Shown piece after piece: positions 1 through 7,616 of a DNA stretch of 64,000 nucleotides. The stretch comes from Flavobacterium sp. ZT3R18 (lineage in GTDB: Bacteria; Bacteroidota; Bacteroidia; Flavobacteriales; Flavobacteriaceae), in assembly GCF_007097385.1 (NCBI RefSeq), contig NZ_VJZS01000002.1:33159-97158 (forward strand), written 5' to 3'. The position numbers and the translations under genes were made by a program. Every line of letters begins with the position of its first letter. Within the stretch, counting starts at the first letter, position 1. Below the pieces are notes generated by a model. That model did no database searches and was not told the DNA's origin. It worked only from the letters and a program-made list of their open reading frames with translations.

Positions 1-350
1 TCCACGATGTACTCTTCCCAGTTATCGAGTCCAACGGTATTGTCGTTTTTTAAACGTTTTACGGCATCTTTTGTCGAAAGCACAGTATTGACAGTCTTGA
101 TAAACGCTCGGCCGTTTTTATCTAAATTATCACTGTGATGGTCGTGGCTTAATAGCACTAAATCTACTTTTCCGATTTCCTCATTGGATAAAGCGGGGTC
201 GCAATATTTCTTGGAAAAAGCCAAAGGACTGCTGACATATTGCGGAAAAATACCGTCTTTTTTGTCCAAAGTGGGGTCCGTCAATATTTTGAACCCATTG
301 ATGTTGAGTAAAACACAAGCCGTGTCAATATGTGTAATGGTTACTTTCAT
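1..350 (-). CDS. MBL-fold metal-dependent hydrolase (UlaG-like), partial
   Basis: The start codon is at 350 and the gene runs off the left edge, so only about 116 N-terminal residues are visible. The N-terminus reads MKVTITHIDTACVLLNINGF, followed by a short strand with TDPT, as in UlaG-like metallo-beta-lactamase folds. The metal-binding motif SHDHHSDNLD (HxHxDN type) lies near residue 68 and would bind one or two metal ions. The substrate cannot be told from this part. The upstream gap to the Crp/Fnr gene is short and both genes are on the minus strand. Family is fairly sure; function is not. Confidence 0.75.
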   Translation of the reverse strand, partial: MKVTITHIDTACVLLNINGFKILTDPTLDKKDGIFPQYVSSPLAFSKKYCDPALSNEEIGKVDLVLLSHDHHSDNLDKNGRAFIKTVNTVLSTKDAVKRLKNDNTVGLDNWEEYIV

Positions 351-422
351 TTTGTATTAGATTTTGATGTTAAATAATAATACAAAATTGGGTTCAATTT
401 ATGAGTCCAGAATTGACTTTGG

Positions 423-986
423 TCAAGAAATGCGTTTCCGAATACGACTCAAGGTTTCTGGCACTACTCCAATGTACGAAGCTAGGTATTTTAGGGGTAT
501 CTGTTGAACGTATTTAGGATGTTCCTGCAGCAATTTTTCATATCTTTCTTGTGGAGATGTCGTTAGAAGATCTAATTCTCTTTTCGCCTTTTTGGTCAAT
601 AAAAATTCGGTGGCAATGCGACCCAGTTTTTTAGCGGTTTCGCATTTTCCGTAAAGCATTTGCAGATTTTCATATGAAATCGAATACAACTGACAATCGG
701 TTATTGCCTGTATGTAACTATTGGTTTTGGATCTGTCATAAAAGGAATCGTAGGCACAATAAAAGGAATTCTTGAAGGCAAAATCAAACGTAATTTCTTT
801 GTCGTTTGCCACCACATAATAGCGCACTACACCAGTGTCAATAAAGGATAGATAGTTTTCTAATTGACCATCGGAAAGGATAATTTCATTGGCGGAAAAC
901 TTACGCAATTTAACACAACTCAAAAAAGCGTTTAAGTCATTCTCCAAAAAACCCAATTTCTCAAAATAGGTAATTAATGTTTGCAT
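423..986 (-). CDS. Crp/Fnr family transcriptional regulator
   Basis: 187 residues, the usual length of short Bacteroidota Crp/Fnr regulators. Residues about 25-115 form a cyclic-nucleotide-binding-like beta barrel (FSANEIILSDGQ, then FIDTGVVRYY and ITFDFAFKNSF). The C-terminus has a winged-helix segment, ending in PLKYLASYIGVVPETLSRIRKRIS, a typical recognition helix. No FeS cysteine cluster is seen at the N-terminus, so it is not an Fnr-type oxygen sensor in the strict sense. The ligand is unknown. It is a single gene followed by the MBL-fold gene on the same strand, and it may regulate that neighbour. Confidence 0.85.
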   Translation of the reverse strand: MQTLITYFEKLGFLENDLNAFLSCVKLRKFSANEIILSDGQLENYLSFIDTGVVRYYVVANDKEITFDFAFKNSFYCAYDSFYDRSKTNSYIQAITDCQLYSISYENLQMLYGKCETAKKLGRIATEFLLTKKAKRELDLLTTSPQERYEKLLQEHPKYVQQIPLKYLASYIGVVPETLSRIRKRIS

Positions 987-1147
987 TTATAGTGTTTATC
1001 TCTTGTGGATCAATAGTATTACTAAAAATGGCAGTTTGTCTAAATACTGCAACTCCATTTTTCTTTTGTTAAATTCGGAAGTAAATATAGTGGATTTAAA
1101 CTATACCCAAAATGCTTTTAAAAAATTGTAACTAAACCATTAAAGTC

Positions 1148-1180
1148 GAAAAACCCCGAAATGGTTCCATTTCGGGGCTT
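1148..1180 (-). terminator. Rho-independent terminator of the cupin gene
   Basis: An 11-bp perfect stem (CCCCGAAATGG with CCATTTCGGGG) and a 2-base loop. Read on the minus strand it is followed by a run of T. It sits 36 bases past the stop codon of the cupin gene. Confidence 0.85.
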
Positions 1181-1215
1181 AATTTTAGTTCCTTTCTTTA
1201 CTATGTGTAAAGGTA

Positions 1216-1584
1216 TTATTTTATTTCAGTGACAATGACAGTAAAAGGCTTTTTGCCAATATTAGAGGTTCTGTGCGTTACGGCTGGAGACCACATCGAT
1301 TGACCTGCTTTTAAATCAACATTGGCTGGTTCTTTATCTTTAATTTCCACTTTCATTTTTAAATCGGTTTTGGTATAAACGGTATACTGCGGATGTGAGT
1401 GCCATTCGGCAATAGCACCGGGAGCAAAAGTTACTTCCGTAACGTTAACATGTTCGTTGTCCAATAAAACTTTCATGGTAACACCAGGCCATGGTGTTTT
1501 AGTTTCCTGTGCGTTGACAGTTTGAACGTTCATAAATACTGTGAATGCAATCACTGACAGCATCATTAAAATTGTTTTTTTCAT
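1216..1584 (-). CDS. Secreted small cupin-domain protein
   Basis: 122 residues with an N-terminal signal peptide (MKKTILMMLSVIAFTVFMNV, then VNAQ as the likely cleavage site), so probably periplasmic. The rest is a single cupin barrel: GAIAEWHSHPQYTVYT supplies the first metal-binding motif (WHSHPQ, with two histidines), and DLKAGQSMWSPAVTHRTSN supplies the second with one histidine. Such single-domain cupins often bind a metal, but the substrate cannot be inferred. It has its own terminator and a 494-base upstream gap, so it is likely transcribed alone. Confidence 0.8.
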   Translation of the reverse strand: MKKTILMMLSVIAFTVFMNVQTVNAQETKTPWPGVTMKVLLDNEHVNVTEVTFAPGAIAEWHSHPQYTVYTKTDLKMKVEIKDKEPANVDLKAGQSMWSPAVTHRTSNIGKKPFTVIVTEIK

Positions 1585-2052
1585 CTTATTTTCATTTTAA
1601 TTTTTGCCTACTCTGTTTGGTTTTCGGCTACTCCGTCTTTTATAGCGGTTTTCATTTTGAATAAGGTCTTTTTCAACTATCAAAAAAAGCATTAAGAAAA
1701 ACTATGGTTTTGAGCTTTTATTTCTAAGGTGTTATTCTTGAAAGTGCTCTACCTTTTGGGTAAATTAACAAACTTTCATGCCGTGCAAATTTTTAAAAAA
1801 CAGAAGTGGGGAAGCGTGAATTATTTAATCCGCTAATTTACAAAAAAACGAGTAAACAACAGTTGAATTTAGATGAATTATATTTGTAAAATACTAATTT
1901 TTAGTTGTTTATACAAAAACCTACTAAAGACTGATGAAACCGATACTTCAACACATCGGTAGAAATTTAAAATAACGGAGTGATTGAAACAATCGTGCCA
2001 AAAGAAAAAGTTTCTACGACTATAGATTTTTTAATAGTTAAAAAGTAAAGAT
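1585..2052. other. Intergenic stretch, no gene seen
   Basis: About 470 bases between the cupin gene and the first TetR-type operator. All frames are short and none resembles a protein I know. It probably holds the leader and promoter of the cupin gene. Confidence 0.5.
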
Positions 2053-2066
2053 TGACTAATCAGTCA
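2053..2066. promoter_or_regulatory. TetR-type operator, copy 1
   Basis: TGACT and AGTCA arms around AATC, 12 bases beyond the 3' end of the TetR gene. The same arms with a 4-base centre recur at 2655 and 3598. No promoter box of TAnnTTTG type abuts this copy. Confidence 0.65.
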
Positions 2067-2078
2067 TTACGATTTATA

Positions 2079-2642
2079 TTAATCTTCAATCATTTTCCAT
2101 AGCAGATCGAAAGCCTCTTGAATCAGTTCCAACTGAGCTTCATTTGTTAAATCATTCGCAATGATATAATTATACAAACCATTTATATGCGCAGTAACTA
2201 ATGAGAAAATAAAAGCAGCTGGCATTGGTTTTAAGAGAACAATATCAATTCCGTTTTGGATGAGGATGAAGAGTGGGTGTTCTTCCTGATTTAAAATGGT
2301 TGGGGCTATTTGTTGAAAATAGGGAGAATGATTGAATTGCTGCATATATTGATACTGAGTCCGATTATCCAAACTCCAGAAAAGAGTTACAACGAAAAGG
2401 GATTGGAATGATTCTTTGGAAATCGAATGGGAACTCATTCTTTCGATGATGAAATCATCCATTTCTTCTAAAATGCTGTGGTATAAAGTAACGATAAGTT
2501 CGTCTTTGGTCTTGAAGTAATTAAACAGTGTCCCGTTGGCCACACCGGCTTCTTGCGCAATTTTACTGGTTGCTGTACCGTGAAATCCCAATTCAACAAA
2601 TAATTGGGTGGCTGTATTAATAATAATTTGCTTTTTGTCCAT
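2079..2642 (-). CDS. TetR/AcrR family transcriptional regulator
   Basis: 187 residues. Residues about 1-50 are the TetR helix-turn-helix: IINTATQLFVELGFHGTATS, then IAQEAGVANGTLFNYFKTKDE, the standard family signature. The C-terminal half is the variable ligand-binding, dimerising domain. TetR repressors usually regulate themselves and an adjacent efflux or catabolic gene. Here an operator overlaps its own promoter, but no pump gene is adjacent. The neighbours are a cupin gene and a small membrane-protein gene, so the original target may have been lost. Confidence 0.9.
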   Translation of the reverse strand: MDKKQIIINTATQLFVELGFHGTATSKIAQEAGVANGTLFNYFKTKDELIVTLYHSILEEMDDFIIERMSSHSISKESFQSLFVVTLFWSLDNRTQYQYMQQFNHSPYFQQIAPTILNQEEHPLFILIQNGIDIVLLKPMPAAFIFSLVTAHINGLYNYIIANDLTNEAQLELIQEAFDLLWKMIED

Positions 2643-2654
2643 TTATATAATTAT

Positions 2655-2676
2655 TGACTAGTCAGTCACAAATGTA
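2655..2676 (-). promoter_or_regulatory. tetR promoter with overlapping operator, copy 2
   Basis: On the minus strand TACATTTG (2676-2669) matches the Bacteroidota -7 box TAnnTTTG. It is followed directly by the operator at 2655-2668 (TGACT-AGTC-AGTCA on the plus strand), 13 bases upstream of the tetR start. A repressor bound here would cover the transcription start, which suggests autoregulation. Confidence 0.75.
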
Positions 2677-3140
2677 GCAATAATAAATCACTAACTACCA
2701 CTAAGCAGTTGATCGATTTTTAAACCATGTCCAAACACCTGCTTAATTTAAGACACTGCCATTTTCTCTAAACAGAACATCTCATTTTTTATTAAAATCA
2801 TTTTGGCAAGACGCATAGACTATTTTCAATTCTGAAGATCATACTTCATTTGCTTTTGATATGGCCTAAAAAGGATCAGATTGGTCGCCTTTCATTGTGG
2901 TATGGATCGCAAATCCTGCGATAGTTACGATGGTAAATTTGACACATCCATCTAGCAGTACAACCACCTAAAACCTTGATTTTTTACTATATACCTTCTT
3001 AATAACACTAAATAAAAACAATCTTTTTGTATTTTAATCGGATTTTTATGCTTCTTGGCAGATATATTTTTAATAGTAATACCCTTAATATAAATTCGTA
3101 GTAATCTTAACATGAAAACCAAAAAAGTAAACCAAAAAAA
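2677..3140. other. Intergenic stretch, no gene seen
   Basis: About 460 bases between the divergent TetR and small membrane-protein genes. No convincing frame. It may be decayed sequence left from genes formerly controlled by the TetR regulator. Confidence 0.4.
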
Positions 3141-3362
3141 ATGAAAACCACCAATTTATCCACCAAAGTATGTGCCTACCTAATCTATACTTATGTAAGC
3201 ATCGCAGCATTTTTAGTGATGTCAGTAAGTAAAATTACTGAAAATGTAGAAAGCATTGAAAAAACATTAAATTTCAATCCAATTCTATCAACAATAATTG
3301 TTTTAAACATGATAACATTGGCATCCTTCTATTATTATAAAAAAAGCATAGTAAACAAATGA
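3141..3362 (+). CDS. Small two-helix membrane protein, unknown function
   Basis: 73 residues. Two predicted membrane segments, about residues 10-28 (VCAYLIYTYVSIAAFLVMSV) and 47-64 (ILSTIIVLNMITLASFYYY), joined by a polar loop, with a basic C-terminus (KKSIVNK). I do not recognise the family. A clear terminator follows 43 bases downstream, which supports a real transcript. It is the only plus-strand gene in this part and is flanked by TetR-type operators at 2655 and 3598. Confidence 0.55.
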   Translation: MKTTNLSTKVCAYLIYTYVSIAAFLVMSVSKITENVESIEKTLNFNPILSTIIVLNMITLASFYYYKKSIVNK

Positions 3363-3404
3363 TAAAAAAATACTTTTAAAATCATAAATACTCCACTACA
3401 AATT

Positions 3405-3437
3405 AAAAAGAGACTGAAAAATATTCAGTCTCTTTTT
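3405..3437 (+). terminator. Rho-independent terminator after the small membrane gene
   Basis: A 14-bp stem (AAAAAGAGACTGAA with TTCAGTCTCTTTTT), a 5-base loop and a long T run on the plus strand. Confidence 0.85.
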
Positions 3438-3872
3438 TTATTTATTGTGCACACAATTTCGGCTACAAATTCTGAAACATTTATGCAGCCTTACCAAAAA
3501 CTATTGAAAACAAGCAAGTAACTGAATCTAATTACAACTAACTGTTTAAGTACTTATCCAACAATTAAGAGTTTTTATATCATTCAAAACAACTTATTGA
3601 CTAGTCAGTCAAAAATATGAAAGCTGTAAATACTCAAAAAAAATAAAGAATCTAGTCCTTTGTTTAAAGTCCATGAATGAAACTTATGTAATGTACATTG
3701 CCAAACAAATTTCTGTTTTACGATTAAAGCGGTTTCGCTTCGGTTCTAGTGTGTTTTTTAAAACTTTCAAGTTTGATGTCATTTGATTCAAAAAAAGTCT
3801 TTAAAGCGGTTTATAATGCATGACAGATACAAAACCCTAAAAAAGTCAAAAAAATAACGCTGACCGTTTTGA
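3438..3872. other. Intergenic stretch holding an orphan operator
   Basis: About 435 bases without a supported gene. Apart from the operator at 3598 I see nothing. The frame after the operator (ATG at 3618) ends after nine codons. Confidence 0.4.
3598..3617 (-). promoter_or_regulatory. TetR-type operator copy 3 with abutting -7 box
   Basis: The operator at 3598-3611 is identical to the one in the tetR promoter (TGACTAGTCAGTCA). On the minus strand TATTTTTG (3617-3610) fits TAnnTTTG and overlaps it by two bases, much like the tetR promoter. Transcription would run left, where no minus-strand gene exists, so this looks like an orphan promoter. Confidence 0.6.
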
Positions 3873-4370
3873 CTATGCGTCTTGCAGGTATTGTAATTTT
3901 TCCTTGTTTTCAAACTTAGAAATAATCTGATGTATTATAAATCTTGTTCCGTCGAATAGATTAAAATTTAAAGCCTCTTCTAAATCTACCCATTTTATGT
4001 CTTTTGTTTCATTGCTATTAAAAGTAAATTCTACCTCATTGGCAAAAGCCAAATAGGCAAAATCCAAATGATAATGGGACTCTTCTAGGGTTGACGCTGG
4101 AATTTGCTGTTGATAAAAGTATTCAGGAGCCAAAACCCATTCCGAATCATTGACCTTATTTTCGGCATGCAAAAAAGAAAAAAGCTTAATACTCAATCCC
4201 GTTTCTTCCCTAGCTTCCCGAATGGCAGCTTCTACTTGGTTTTCACAAGGTTCAATATGCCCCCCAGGAACCATCCAGCGATCGAATTTTTTATGATGAA
4301 TGAGTGCTATTTTTAAATTACTTTCAAAAGTATTGATAATGAAAACGCTAGTTGTAAATTGTTTGAGCAT
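3873..4370 (-). CDS. NUDIX hydrolase
   Basis: 165 residues. The NUDIX box is complete at about residues 37-59: GGHIEPCENQVEAAIREARE followed by ETGLSI, matching GX5EX7REUXEEXGU, so it should hydrolyse a nucleoside diphosphate linked to some group X with Mg2+. The MVPGGHIE context resembles MutT-like and NUDIX domains of general clean-up type. The substrate cannot be named. It stands alone on the minus strand with a palindromic repeat upstream. Confidence 0.9.
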   Translation of the reverse strand: MLKQFTTSVFIINTFESNLKIALIHHKKFDRWMVPGGHIEPCENQVEAAIREAREETGLSIKLFSFLHAENKVNDSEWVLAPEYFYQQQIPASTLEESHYHLDFAYLAFANEVEFTFNSNETKDIKWVDLEEALNFNLFDGTRFIIHQIISKFENKEKLQYLQDA

Positions 4371-4521
4371 AGTTTTTTTTATTGTGGCTTTCTTTCTGGC
4401 TAATTACAACTGAACGATAACGAAGTAAAGAAGAAAATTTATTGATACAATGACATTATTTGCATTTACAACCAATTGGTTTTCGTTACACAAACAGCAA
4501 ACAATGCAGATCTACAATCAA

Positions 4522-4622
4522 AGTCCTTGCGAGGAACGAAGCAATCTCACTATCGCAAGCAAACAAAACAAATGATTGGAATGGATATAGCAAATGAGAT
4601 TGCTTCGTTCCTCGCAAGGACT
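4522..4622. repeat. Dispersed palindromic repeat, copy 1
   Basis: Perfect 28-bp inverted arms at 4522-4549 and 4595-4622, separated by 45 bases. The core GCGAGGAACGAAGCAATCTC recurs in the repeat at 27610-27676. I recall this core as a common intergenic repeat in Flavobacteriaceae. It does not look like a terminator, as no T run follows. Confidence 0.85.
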
Positions 4623-4798
4623 CAGCAAACCCAGCTGCGCATTACATGATTAAAAATAACAGTTTTGTTACTTTCTTGTTTTTTAATAACTCTCGAAAAG
4701 CATACAATTCTAAAAGACTTTAACGATAAAAAGCAGGAGACTTTTATCATATTTAGCGTTTTCAAGAACTTTTAAAGATATGATTCAGAGACATTTGC

Positions 4799-4868
4799 GT
4801 AGCGTGTAGCAGCGAACACTTAGAGGAGCTAGGGTAGCGTGTAGATACGAACACTTAAAAGAGCGGGG
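4799..4868. repeat. Two direct 35-bp repeats
   Basis: GTAGCGTGTAG at 4799 and 4834 begins two near-copies, each continuing into CGAACACTTA and GAGC. Period 35 bp. Their origin is unknown. Confidence 0.6.
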
Positions 4869-4885
4869 GTTAGGTGGCTGGATTT

Positions 4886-5434
4886 TTATTCATTTCCATT
4901 TTTCATTTTTTGCAGATTTTCAGTTTGAGTAGGCCAGTAAGTGTTATTATGAACTACAAAATAATCGTTTGCTTGGCTTAATTGAAGTTTTTTTACTTCT
5001 TCATTGAGCCACTTGTATATATTTTCAAATTCGACATTTTCTTTTGCCGTTGAAAATCTAATTTTAGCTTCATTTACCAAATATTTACATTGAATTCTCG
5101 CATCTTCCCTTAATTCTTCTTTCCGTTTAAATCCTTTGTTATTCATATAAAGCAAAATGACTGACGAAACTGAAGGAAGAATAAACGAAATAATTGTAAA
5201 AATAAGTGCATCTTTATCTTCTATTTTTAAAATTCCTTTCAAGCCAATAGTAATAGTTACCAAAAATCCGATTATCGTTATTATGGCAAAAAGGCGATTG
5301 TTTATTTTTTCATAATATTCAGAATCACTTTTATAACTCTCATAATATTTCTCATCGATATGATTAATAAAATTTTCGGTTAAAGATTTTGCATCTTTTT
5401 CTGACCACTCTATTTTATTGTTTTTATTTACCAT
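4886..5434 (-). CDS. Two-helix membrane protein, SLATT-like architecture
   Basis: 182 residues from the start at 5434 (MVNKNNKIEWSEKDAKSL). A longer frame from 5494 is possible, but its extra 20 residues are encoded by a hairpin repeat, so I prefer the shorter one. Two membrane helices lie at about residues 48-68 and 76-97, flanked by charged helices (YYEKINNRLFAI before, and KRKEELREDARIQCKYLVNE after). This helical-hairpin-plus-helix layout resembles SLATT domains of conflict systems, but I cannot confirm that and the sequence motifs are weak. The adjacent minus-strand gene also has an N-terminal membrane helix. Confidence 0.5.
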   Translation of the reverse strand: MVNKNNKIEWSEKDAKSLTENFINHIDEKYYESYKSDSEYYEKINNRLFAIITIIGFLVTITIGLKGILKIEDKDALIFTIISFILPSVSSVILLYMNNKGFKRKEELREDARIQCKYLVNEAKIRFSTAKENVEFENIYKWLNEEVKKLQLSQANDYFVVHNNTYWPTQTENLQKMKNGNE

Positions 5435-5467
5435 AATATTTTCTATGTAGTTATGTTCGGATAAGCT

Positions 5468-5530
5468 TGCCACTAACTTGAACCCGTTACGCAAAGTCTC
5501 CAGACTTTGCGGAGCACGGGATGGCTGCCA
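5468..5530. repeat. Boundary repeat with hairpin, copy a
   Basis: Begins TTGCCACTAACTTG, then a perfect 10-bp hairpin (CGCAAAGTCT, CC, AGACTTTGCG at 5490-5511) inside an outer CCCGT/ACGGG pair. It lies between two unknown genes. Related starts occur at 6116 and 6985. Confidence 0.6.
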
Positions 5531-5532
5531 TT

Positions 5533-6099
5533 CTATATTTCATTTAGAAGTTCGTTGTTTTTTTTCTGTAAAATTGTCATTCTTGCTTTAATGATTTCAA
5601 CAAAAGAATTTGGATATGGGGCATCAAAATCTATTGGGTTCAACTTGCTCGTTGAATTAATCTTTCTGATCGTATCATAAACGGTAACATGCTTAATATA
5701 AGCGTTAATGCTTTCTTGAAGTTCGTTATCTATTTCTACAAAGTGAATATTGTTTTGAATAGTTGATAGAATTTCATTATGATTCTTGAGTATGTAATCT
5801 TTCTCTATAATGTCATTAGTTTCTTGAGGCAATGCATCTTTGCTTCCTGATAATTGAGGAGACAATTTCCATAAAGCATTATCTTTTTGGAGTCTAAAAT
5901 AGATTGGATAATAGAAATTTGAAAGCTGTTTCTCGATTTGTGAATAAATTTTATCTCTATTAGTTTCTTTGATTTTATTCTGTAGAGTTATTCTTTGTTT
6001 GTCGATTTCTAAATATTTACTAATCCAAAAGCCTGCTAAAGCAATTATTATAGCTAATAAACCTTTCTCAACAATTATCTCAATTAATTTATCTGTCAT
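5533..6099 (-). CDS. Membrane-anchored protein of unknown function
   Basis: 188 residues. One N-terminal membrane helix (EKGLLAIIIALAGFWISKYL, about residues 11-30), then a basic stretch and a helical cytoplasmic or periplasmic domain. No catalytic motif is visible. I do not recognise the family. It lies between two hairpin repeats and has low GC like its neighbours, suggesting acquired DNA. It may pair with the two-helix protein at 4886, as both are membrane proteins on the same strand, but an intervening repeat argues against a tight operon. Confidence 0.5.
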   Translation of the reverse strand: MTDKLIEIIVEKGLLAIIIALAGFWISKYLEIDKQRITLQNKIKETNRDKIYSQIEKQLSNFYYPIYFRLQKDNALWKLSPQLSGSKDALPQETNDIIEKDYILKNHNEILSTIQNNIHFVEIDNELQESINAYIKHVTVYDTIRKINSTSKLNPIDFDAPYPNSFVEIIKARMTILQKKNNELLNEI

Positions 6100-6115
6100 A
6101 ATTCAGATTTTATAT

Positions 6116-6252
6116 GGTTGCCATCAACGTTCTCGCGCCTCTAGCCGTTTGCAAGTTATGAAAACGATTATTTTCGGCTAAACGAAAATACGATGAAAAA
6201 ACGGTAATTCCACTAAATTTGCAAATGGCTAGAGACGTGTGTTGGAGGCAGT
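6116..6252. repeat. Folded inverted-repeat element, copy b
   Basis: Arms at about 6135-6156 and 6216-6237 match at 19 of 22 positions when inverted (core CTAGCC, TTTGCAA). The outer ends TTGCCATCAAC and GTTGGAGGCA are also partly complementary. A 7-bp hairpin with ATTTTCG and CGAAAAT lies inside. The whole is about 137 bp and separates two unknown genes. Confidence 0.65.
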
Positions 6253-6957
6253 TTATTCATTGAATCCTGCATCAACTAACCTATGTTTTATAAATTCATT
6301 ACTTTCAATTTTAAGGTTAGTTTTATTTACTAATTTACAAACTTGTTCGATTAAGAAAACTAACTCAAAAAATGTTATGTTGTTAAAATTATTTTCTGTT
6401 AGACTCAAAGAAATTTTATCAAATGTAAATATTGAATTTGAGTCATTAAAGTTGATTTTAATATCATCTTTAGTATGAATTCCTATGTTGTGCATTGTAT
6501 TTCTTAAGTACAGAAAAAAATAATATGTATTAATTTCATCCTCAGAAAGTGAATTATTAAATTTATTTTCAATGAAGATATTTTCAAATGTTTTTTTTAT
6601 AGGAGTTACATTTATTTTATTTGTATCATTTTCATAGTGTATTGCTATTTGTCTAAAATGATTTTCAACTATAATTGAAAAATTTATAAAAAATGCTTCT
6701 TTTGAATATGCAATGAAATTGTTTTGTAATACTTTTAAATCGTCATCATTTAATTGTTCGGAAATGTTTTTTTTACAATAATCTATTTCTTTTAGATTGA
6801 ATGATAATTTAATCGAAATTATAAAATTTTGGATTGTTTGGCATATATAATGATTTGTTATGCTTCTTATATCTTCTTGATTTTTGAAGTTTTCAAAGTT
6901 CAAGCAATAATTATTTAATTCCTCTAAATTTTTTATTTCTTCTAATAATTTAGTCAT
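6253..6957 (-). CDS. Hypothetical protein, possibly HEPN-like
   Basis: 234 residues, strongly AT-rich and Asn-rich, with no signal peptide or membrane helix. The middle holds FLYLRNTMHNIGIH, which recalls the RNxxxH-type motif of HEPN-like RNases and related hypothetical proteins. However, the spacing is one residue short, so this is only a hint. The rest is predicted mainly helical. Flanking repeats on both sides (6116 and 6985) and unusual base composition suggest an accessory gene. Function unknown. Confidence 0.5.
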   Translation of the reverse strand: MTKLLEEIKNLEELNNYCLNFENFKNQEDIRSITNHYICQTIQNFIISIKLSFNLKEIDYCKKNISEQLNDDDLKVLQNNFIAYSKEAFFINFSIIVENHFRQIAIHYENDTNKINVTPIKKTFENIFIENKFNNSLSEDEINTYYFFLYLRNTMHNIGIHTKDDIKINFNDSNSIFTFDKISLSLTENNFNNITFFELVFLIEQVCKLVNKTNLKIESNEFIKHRLVDAGFNE

Positions 6958-6984
6958 AGTTTTCTATTTCGTTCTTGTCTGCTG

Positions 6985-7020
6985 TTAAATTGCCACCAAC
7001 TTGTATCCATACGATACAAA
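6985..7020. repeat. Boundary repeat with hairpin, copy c
   Basis: Begins TTGCCACCAACTTG like the repeat at 5468, then a 7-bp hairpin (TTGTATC, CATAC, GATACAA). It lies just upstream of the unknown gene at 6253-6957. Confidence 0.5.
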
Positions 7021-7165
7021 CTTTCATATATCCATCCTACTCTGTGTAGTTTGGTACAACAAACGTCCTGTTTTACTTTTTCTCAAATATAGACAATAAT
7101 AGTTAGAAACCTACAAAATAAAATTTTTGTATGTTTGAACGTTTTTTGTGCTCCGTTCAGTAAAA

Positions 7166-7384
7166 CAGGGCATCCGAAGAAAAAATAATGCCCTGATGCG
7201 TGCTTCGGACTGCCTGATAAGAGCTTCGGAAGCCCTGTTGCATGCTTCGGACTCCCTTTTATAATCTTCGGACAAGTTGTTGCCTACTTCGGAACTATTT
7301 TTATAGCCTTCGGACAGCTTAGCGCCCTTATCTGACAAGTTGCTATTCCCTTCGGATTGTTTGGATTAATCTCCGAAGGGCGTG
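7166..7384. repeat. 21-bp periodic CTTCGGA array
   Basis: The core CTTCGGA starts at 7203, 7224, 7245, 7266, 7287, 7308 and 7350, with a degenerate copy at 7329, so the period is exactly 21 bp. Inverted copies (TCCGAAG) sit outside at 7173 and about 7374. A hairpin CAGGGCAT/ATGCCCTG lies at 7166-7195. On the minus strand the array can be read as heptads beginning with Ser-Glu (SEACNRA, SEALIRQ, SEARIRA), but the only start is TTG at 7338, so I treat it as a repeat and not a proven gene. Confidence 0.75.
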
Positions 7385-7480
7385 TGACAAAATTTTAGGA
7401 AGAACTTTGAATTGCTTTTATTCTTTTGATCTTACAAAAAACAAAATCCCTCTGCTTCCCCTAAACATCTTGTGAGCTAC

Positions 7481-7592
7481 GTGAGGGATAGCGCCAAATT
7501 ACCGAAGTAATGGCAATAGCCCGACAGCATAAAGCAAAGGGGCCGACTCACCGGTATGATAAGTTGGCCCCTTTGTTTTATGGTGGCACGCC
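7481..7592 (+). ncRNA. Structured RNA candidate (Flavobacterial GGGATAGC/AGCCCGA motif)
   Basis: Two helices are visible. The first, 7485-7522, pairs GGG with CCC and GCC with GGC and encloses a perfect ATTAC-CGAA-GTAAT hairpin. The second pairs 7528-7544 with 7566-7582 over 17 positions with a single G-U, and the loop contains ACCGGT. The unpaired GTGAGGGATAGC and AGCCCGACAGC parts resemble a motif I have seen repeatedly in Flavobacterium intergenic regions, perhaps Rfam Flavo-1; that name is from memory. No T run follows. The strand is inferred from the motif. Confidence 0.5.
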
Positions 7593-7616
7593 CAAATAAT
7601 CTTGAAAATATTGGGC

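Noticed and set aside
4834..4886. Prophage or insertion sequence in the 1-7.6 kb accessory region
   Set aside because: No transposase, integrase or structural phage gene and no terminal inverted repeats with target duplications were seen.
6116..6252. Integron attC site
   Set aside because: Size and fold are similar, but the ends do not fit RYYYAAC and GTTRRRY, and no integrase is present in the window.
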